A DNA stretch of 64,000 nucleotides from JAFLCL01 sp039809495. Lineage in GTDB: Bacteria; Myxococcota_A; Polyangia; Polyangiales; Sandaracinaceae. The stretch's first letter is position 1, and each line of letters starts with the position of its first letter. Below, piece after piece: positions 59,432 to 64,000 of this stretch. The notes under the pieces are model-generated. The model was not told where the DNA came from, did not search any database, and was given only the letters and a program-made list of their open reading frames with translations. Position numbers and translations under genes: made by a program. The stretch is from assembly GCA_039809495.1 (NCBI GenBank), contig JBDHVC010000005.1, positions 62,001 to 126,000 on the forward strand, in the 5' to 3' direction.

Positions 59432-60784
59432 ATGCGCAAGGACTGGCTGATCTATGCAGCGATGTGGTCGGTCGCCCTCGTGATCGTGGCCCTGCTCTAC
59501 CTGCACGAGGCGAGCGAGCGGGGGGCCTCGCGAGAGCGCGAGGGGCGAGACGCGCCGGTGCGCCTCGCGAGCGACGGCCCCGCCCAGCTCCCGCGGCGTG
59601 AGGCGAGCTTCGACGAGCCGCCCATCGAGCGCGGAGCCCCGCGCATGCACCGAGGCGATCGGCGACACACCGGGCGCTCGAGCTTCACGGGGCCAGCCCA
59701 CGCCGAGCGCGCGTGGAGGACCGAGACCCGAGGCCCCATCGTCGGCCAAGCCGTGGTGGGCGACGATGGCAGCATCTACGTCGGCTCGCGCGATCACCAC
59801 GTCTACGCGCTCTCGCCCGAGGACGGCGCGATCCGCTGGCAGCGCGACCTCGGCGACGACGTCTACGCGACGCCCGCGCTCCACACCGAGCCTGGCGGGC
59901 GCACCCTGCTCTACGTCGGCTCGGACGCCGATCGCTTCTTCATCCTCGACGCGGTGAGCGGCGAGGTCCTCGTCGACGTCCGCACCGACGGCGACGTCGA
60001 CACGGGCATCGCCGTCGCCCCGGACGGCGTCGCGTACTTCGGCTCCGGCACGGATCTCTGGGCGATCACGAAGGACGGCGAGGTCGAGTTCCGGTTTCGG
60101 ACGGGCGACAAGGTCTTCAGCTCGCCCGCGATCGACGCGGACGGCACGATCTACTTCGGCTCCGAGGACGACCGCCTCTACGCGATCGACCGCACGGGGG
60201 CCCTCCGCTGGGCGTACCGCACGGGCGGAGACGTCGACTCCGGGCCCGCCATCGGCGACGACGGCACGATCTACTTCGGCTCGGACGATCGCTACGTCTA
60301 CGCGCTCGATCGCAACGGCGAGCTGCGCTTTCGGACGAACGTCGACGGATACGTGCGAGCGCCCGTCGGCCTCGGCCTCGACGGCACGATCCTCGTCCCC
60401 GTCCTCGGCCGACGCGCGAGGCTCGCCGCGCTCGATCCCACGACCGGCGAGGAGCGCTGGTCCTTCGGCGTGAGCGGCCGCTTCGGCAACGAGCTCGGCG
60501 TCGGCTCGAGCCCCCTCGTCGATTCGGCGGGCGACGTCTACTTCGGCGCGGACGATCACTACCTCTACGCGATCGCGCGGGACGGCGGGCTCCGCTGGGT
60601 CTACGAGACGGGCGCCAACGTGGTCGCGCCGCCCATCCTCGCGCGGGACGGCCTCCTCGTCGTCGGGAGCGACGATCATGGGCTCTACGCGATCCGCTCG
60701 GGGAGCGCGCCCTCGCCAGCCGCGGACGCGGGCGGCGCGCCGGCCGCCTCGGAGCCGGCGACGGAGCGCGAGCCCCCTCCCTGA
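59432..60784 (+). CDS. Membrane-anchored PQQ-like beta-propeller protein
   Basis: A 450-residue protein. One N-terminal membrane segment (LIYAAMWSVALVIVALLYL) anchors it with the rest outside the cytoplasm. From about residue 95 there are seven or eight repeats of a PQQ/BamB-type blade, for example GSIYVGSRDHHVYALSPEDG, GTIYFGSEDDRLYAID and GTIYFGSDDRYVYALDRNG. Such propellers serve in protein scaffolding (BamB) or as quinoprotein enzymes; the residues of a PQQ dehydrogenase active site are not evident, so a scaffold or sensor role is more likely. It lies downstream of the repeat element and is convergent with the Ppx/GppA gene. Confidence 0.85.
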   Translation: MRKDWLIYAAMWSVALVIVALLYLHEASERGASREREGRDAPVRLASDGPAQLPRREASFDEPPIERGAPRMHRGDRRHTGRSSFTGPAHAERAWRTETRGPIVGQAVVGDDGSIYVGSRDHHVYALSPEDGAIRWQRDLGDDVYATPALHTEPGGRTLLYVGSDADRFFILDAVSGEVLVDVRTDGDVDTGIAVAPDGVAYFGSGTDLWAITKDGEVEFRFRTGDKVFSSPAIDADGTIYFGSEDDRLYAIDRTGALRWAYRTGGDVDSGPAIGDDGTIYFGSDDRYVYALDRNGELRFRTNVDGYVRAPVGLGLDGTILVPVLGRRARLAALDPTTGEERWSFGVSGRFGNELGVGSSPLVDSAGDVYFGADDHYLYAIARDGGLRWVYETGANVVAPPILARDGLLVVGSDDHGLYAIRSGSAPSPAADAGGAPAASEPATEREPPP

Positions 60785-60797
60785 CGGCGCGCCGTCA
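60782..60797. terminator. 16-bp perfect palindrome joining two convergent stop codons
   Basis: TGACGGCGCGCCGTCA spans from the stop codon of the propeller gene (60782-60784) to the complement of the Ppx/GppA stop (60795-60797). It is the stop-linked motif facing itself and could form a hairpin in both transcripts, a compact bidirectional end signal. Confidence 0.5.
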
Positions 60798-62312
60798 GCT
60801 CGCGCGCGCCTCCATCCGGAGCCTCCGGCCGAAGACCTCCTCGAAGTAGGCGCCCTTGCGCTCGGCGGCCCAGACCTCGAGCGAGAGGTCCTCGACGCCG
60901 CGCAGCCCGACGACGACCTCCTTCGCCTCGACGGTGATCTCGAGGCCCCGCACCTTGCTGCGGTGGCCGCGGTCGAGCGCGTCCGCGAGGCGGAGGATCG
61001 CCGCGAGGCGCCGGACCTTGAGCTGGTTCGCGCTCGACAGGGTCCGGTAGCGCTCGTGCCTGCCCGAGGGCGGCGAGCGCCGATGGTAGCGGGCGACGCA
61101 GCCGACGATGACGCGGTGCTCGGCCGAGAGCCCGAGCAGCTCGGAGTGCTCGAGGATGTACTGCGAGTGCTTGTGGTGCCCGGCGTAGTCGATGAAGTCG
61201 CCCACGTCGTGGGCGATGGCCGCGACGCGCAGGAGCACCCGATCGTCGCTCGGGAGCGCGTGGACCTCGGCGAGGCGATCGAAGAGCTCGCTCGCGAGGC
61301 GATCGACCTGCGTCGCGTGCGGCTCATCGAAGTGGAAGCGGCGCCCCAGGAGGACCGCCGCGCGCGTGGCGAGGTGCTCGTCGAGCTTCGCGCCCCACAC
61401 GCCGAAGTGGCGCCCGGCGAGGTCGCGGACGAGGCCCTCCTTGAGCCCGACCTCGGGCGTCACGATCGCGTCCGTCCGGGCGAGCGTCGAGACCGCGTCG
61501 AGGACGAAGAGCGCCGGGACGACGACGTCCGCGCGATCGTCGCGGAGCCCGTACGCCTCGCGCCGCTCGTCCTTCGTCATCGAGAGCATGCGCTCGCGGA
61601 GGCGGCGCGCCGCGCGCATGTCGATCGTCGGGATGGGCGCCCCCTCGAGCGGGCAGAGCCCGGCGATCACCCCGAAATTGCCGCCCGTCCCGGCGACGAG
61701 ATCGTAGCTGCGCCTCCGGAAATCCGCCGCGAACGGCTCGAGCATCCGCTCGACGTGCTCGACGAGGATCCGCTCGCGGCCTGGTCCGAGCCGCGCGTCC
61801 GCGTCGAAGAAGGACTCGAGCAGGCGCACGGTCCCGAGCTCGATGCTCGTCGAGAAGCGGACCTCGTCGTGGTGGACGTCCGAGAGCTCGAGGCTCCCGC
61901 CGCCGAGGTCGACGAGCAGCGCGCGCCGCCCCGAGAGGCCGAGGCGCGCGTCGACCGCGAGCCGGATGAGCCGCGCCTCCTCCGTCCCGTCGATGACCTC
62001 GAGCCGCACCCCGACCTGGCGAGCGCGATCGAGCAGCTCGTCGGCGTTGTCCGCGCCGCGCGCCGACGCGGTCACGACCGCGCGGTGGCGATCGACGCCG
62101 AGCTCGTCGAGCTGGCGCGCGAAGGCGTCGAGGGCCTCGGCGCACGCGTCGAGCACGCTCGGCGCGAGCCGCCCCGTCAGGAAGACCTCGTGCCCCATCC
62201 GCACCGAGCGACGCTCGCGGTGGATCACGCGCAGATCGTCGAGGCTCTTGCCCTCGACGATGAACAAGCGCGTCGCGTTGGAACCGATGTCGATCGCTCC
62301 GAACCTCGGCAT
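60795..62312 (-). CDS. Ppx/GppA family phosphatase with HD-like C-terminal domain
   Basis: A 505-residue enzyme. The N-terminal half is the ASKHA-type fold of exopolyphosphatase and pppGpp phosphohydrolase: FGAIDIGSNATRLFIVEG, ALLVDLGGGSLELSDV and VAGTGGNFGVIAGL. The C-terminal half has an HD-like part with AIAHDVGDFIDYAGHHKHSQ, a possible metal site. It hydrolyses polyphosphate or pppGpp, linking phosphate storage to the stringent response; which substrate is preferred cannot be told here. Convergent with the propeller gene. Confidence 0.93.
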   Translation of the reverse strand: MPRFGAIDIGSNATRLFIVEGKSLDDLRVIHRERRSVRMGHEVFLTGRLAPSVLDACAEALDAFARQLDELGVDRHRAVVTASARGADNADELLDRARQVGVRLEVIDGTEEARLIRLAVDARLGLSGRRALLVDLGGGSLELSDVHHDEVRFSTSIELGTVRLLESFFDADARLGPGRERILVEHVERMLEPFAADFRRRSYDLVAGTGGNFGVIAGLCPLEGAPIPTIDMRAARRLRERMLSMTKDERREAYGLRDDRADVVVPALFVLDAVSTLARTDAIVTPEVGLKEGLVRDLAGRHFGVWGAKLDEHLATRAAVLLGRRFHFDEPHATQVDRLASELFDRLAEVHALPSDDRVLLRVAAIAHDVGDFIDYAGHHKHSQYILEHSELLGLSAEHRVIVGCVARYHRRSPPSGRHERYRTLSSANQLKVRRLAAILRLADALDRGHRSKVRGLEITVEAKEVVVGLRGVEDLSLEVWAAERKGAYFEEVFGRRLRMEARAS

Positions 62313-62416
62313 CGGTCCGGCTCCTCAGCGACGTCCCAGGCTCGGCTCGAGCGCGCGCCGAGGCGCGCTCGGACACCCTCGGGTTCGCGCCCTCCACGCG
62401 TGGAGGCGAGGCGCGC

Positions 62417-62776
62417 TCACCTGGGCCCCCAGCCGAGCGTGAGGAGGAACTCGCTCTCTTCGGTCGCCTCGACGTCGTGGGTGAGCCCCGGATCGAGCGC
62501 CACGAGGCGCCCGGCGCCGAGCTCGACGGCGCGCGCGCCGATCGTCACGCGGATGTGGCCGCGCAGGGCGTGGATCGACACGGTGTTCTTCGCGCGGTGC
62601 TCGGCGATCTTCGCGCCCGCGCGCATCGCCACGAGGACGATCCGCAGATCGGACGTTCGGATCAGCGTGCGCGCCGTGTGCCCCTCGCGAGCGTAGACGT
62701 CCTCGCCGCGCATCTCGGCGGCGATCGCGTCCAGATCGAATTCCGCCCCGTCGACGGGCTCCTCCGGCTTGGTCAT
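62417..62776 (-). CDS. Small cupin-domain protein
   Basis: A 119-residue protein with a single cupin barrel (about 35-112): a strand with LRIVLVAMRAGAKIAEHRA, then TVSIHALRGHIRVTIG and the second motif LGAGRLVALDPGLTHDVEA. One conserved His of the first motif is present (AEHRAKNT) and one in the second (GLTHDVE), so a metal may be bound. Function unknown; could be a small sugar or stress-related cupin. It overlaps the upstream membrane protein gene by 4 bp (ATGA), so they are one operon. Confidence 0.85.
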   Translation of the reverse strand: MTKPEEPVDGAEFDLDAIAAEMRGEDVYAREGHTARTLIRTSDLRIVLVAMRAGAKIAEHRAKNTVSIHALRGHIRVTIGARAVELGAGRLVALDPGLTHDVEATEESEFLLTLGWGPR

Positions 62777-64000
62777 CCTCGGCCCTCCTCTCGCATCGAA
62801 ACGCTCGAATCCATCGGGATCGCTGGGGTCGCGGGCGCTTCACCCGCGTCGCTCGTCGGGCTCGGGGAGAGCATCCGGATCGCGGCCCAGACCTGGGTGA
62901 TCCACGTCGCGCCGCCGCCGATCGCCGCGCCGACGAGACCGACCGAAGGGTAGCCGAACGCGGCGACGCCGAGGGAGGTAATCATCACGAGCGCTGCCCC
63001 CTGGTGCAGGAGCGGGACCAGGCTCGATGGCCTCGCGCGGCGGCGCTCGAAGAACCAGAGGATCCCCGTCGTGACGACGCCGAGGGTCTGGAGGTGAACG
63101 ACGGCGATGACGGCGTGGTGCTGCATGGGCAAGCTGGGGATGAGCCCGATCGCGTAGAGCGCGAGCCCGATCACGGAGAGCCACCAGGCGAGCGCGATGC
63201 TCCGCTGGACCCAGTCGAGGCGGCGCGCGTAGAGGCACCACGCCGAGGCCGGCACGAGCATCGCGACCGCCGCGATGCGCGAGAGGGGCCCGAGGATCGT
63301 CAGGTCGATGTTCGGCACCACGACGAGGGGCGCGATCGGCATGAGCGGCGTGAACGAGAGCACCCAGCGCAGGATCGGGTCGGGGCGCGCGGCGGTCTCG
63401 CGCAGCGTGAGCCCGAGGATCGTGACGACGAAGAACGCGCCGAACGCGCCGAGGAACATGTGGACCGCGATCCCACCGACCACGACCGTGTTCAGGCCCT
63501 GGAGCTTCAGCACGACGCGCGAGAGCGCCCCGACGTACGAGATCGCGACGAAGGTCGCGCCGAGCCGCAGGTAGGGGAGATCCACCCCGCGCGCCGAGCG
63601 CGCCGAGCGGAAGAAGAGCCAGACGGCCGCCGTGAACGGCACGAGCGAGGACGCCGAGACGGCGACGCCGACCCGACCGTAGCCGTCGAAGTAGAAGACG
63701 AAGAGCGTGACGAGCCCCAGCACCGCCAGGCTCGAGAGGACGATCGCGCTCGCGCGACGCGGCGCACGCACGCGCGCGAGCATCAGCGCGAAGAGCGAGA
63801 GCGCCGCCCACCCGAAGTAGAGCGTGTGCGAGTGGGCGTGGATCGCGTTGGCGCCGCGCAGGCCCTCGATCGGCTCGACCTGGGCGATCCGCAGCGTGAC
63901 CCCGAGCCCGGCGCCGAGGAGCAAGAGCACGGCGGCCGCGCGCAGCGCCGTCGCGGTGAGCCGGTCCTCCGCGCCGTGGCGGGCCGACCCGCGCGCGTCG
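62773..64000 (-). CDS. Multi-pass membrane protein, truncated by the window edge
   Basis: At least 385 residues from a GTG at 63930, but the frame stays open to the end of the window, so the true start probably lies beyond it. About 11 membrane helices are seen. IHAHSHTLYFGWAALSLFAL and VHMFLGAFGAFFVVTILGL, with His residues at helix ends, recall heme-copper oxidase subunit I-like or NnrS-like proteins, where such His bind heme; this is a tentative inference. The C-terminus is a short Pro/Ser-rich cytoplasmic tail. Co-translated with the cupin gene downstream. Confidence 0.6.
   Translation of the reverse strand, partial: DARGSARHGAEDRLTATALRAAAVLLLLGAGLGVTLRIAQVEPIEGLRGANAIHAHSHTLYFGWAALSLFALMLARVRAPRRASAIVLSSLAVLGLVTLFVFYFDGYGRVGVAVSASSLVPFTAAVWLFFRSARSARGVDLPYLRLGATFVAISYVGALSRVVLKLQGLNTVVVGGIAVHMFLGAFGAFFVVTILGLTLRETAARPDPILRWVLSFTPLMPIAPLVVVPNIDLTILGPLSRIAAVAMLVPASAWCLYARRLDWVQRSIALAWWLSVIGLALYAIGLIPSLPMQHHAVIAVVHLQTLGVVTTGILWFFERRRARPSSLVPLLHQGAALVMITSLGVAAFGYPSVGLVGAAIGGGATWITQVWAAIRMLSPSPTSDAGEAPATPAIPMDSSVSMREEGRG

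Noticed and set aside
59432..60784. PQQ-dependent dehydrogenase
   Set aside because: The blades match the propeller repeat, but no catalytic Asp/Glu or Cys-Cys arrangement of quinoprotein dehydrogenases is evident. Treated as a scaffold or BamB-like propeller.

Overview
The window is very GC-rich, almost fully coding DNA with strong third-position GC bias, so long open frames appear on both strands and true genes had to be chosen by protein content. The gene set suggests a Myxococcota (deltaproteobacterial) chromosome, probably Polyangiales/Sandaracinaceae-like. Supporting signs are a Pkn2-type Ser/Thr kinase with a zinc ribbon and Pro/Thr linker, an FHA-GAF-sigma54 activator, many lipoproteins, SpoIIM and RDD membrane proteins, and large secreted proteins of no known family. 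The taxon is an inference. I saw no rRNA, tRNA, CRISPR, prophage or insertion sequence.

Layout. 1-7.4 kb: truncated membrane gene, lipoprotein, SpoIIM/RDD pair, small acidic protein, then a Ser/Thr kinase and FHA-sigma54 activator on the minus strand. 7.5-13.6 kb: HEAT lipoprotein, SRAP protein, unknown gene, YebC/YeeN-type regulator, XerC-type recombinase, glutathione S-transferase. 13.6-23.7 kb: 1467-residue membrane protein, M50 protease, hslV-hslU, hutH-engB. 23.7-31.8 kb (minus): FAD oxidase with a propeller-like tail, lpd and a 2-oxoacid dehydrogenase E1 alpha, two membrane-anchored unknowns. 31.9-39.8 kb (plus): secreted proteins, thiolase, transglutaminase, argG, lipase-like lipoprotein. 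39.9-45.5 kb: rpmH-rnpA-yidD-yidC-jag, a PHA-system protein, dapA-dapB, with no dnaA at the rpmH end. 45.5-51.2 kb (minus): lipoprotein, DUF1015, membrane protein, aminopeptidase P, unknown. 51.3-64 kb: unknown, MerR-TPR, L,D-transpeptidase, fused TRAP transporter with a repeated Cys tail, radC, PQQ-propeller protein, Ppx/GppA, cupin, truncated multi-pass membrane protein.

The most unusual non-coding signal is a roughly 130-160 bp intergenic element in three copies (23641-23799, 29423-29551, 59182-59341). It has three successive hairpins, with an apparent compensatory base-pair change, and one end that begins at a TGA stop codon. The copy near 59.2 kb is bracketed by perfect 27-bp direct repeats. 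A short version of the stop-linked end (TGAC, A or G, GCGCGCC) follows several further genes. A second pattern is a set of starts with a TANNNT -10-like box only 6-8 bp upstream and no Shine-Dalgarno sequence, suggesting leaderless transcripts.

Functionally the window is mostly housekeeping: protein quality control (HslVU), membrane insertion (YidC/YidD), RNase P protein, lysine/peptidoglycan precursor synthesis (DapAB), peptidoglycan cross-linking (L,D-transpeptidase), histidine and 2-oxoacid catabolism, and arginine synthesis. Lineage-specific envelope proteins with low-complexity linkers lie between these genes.
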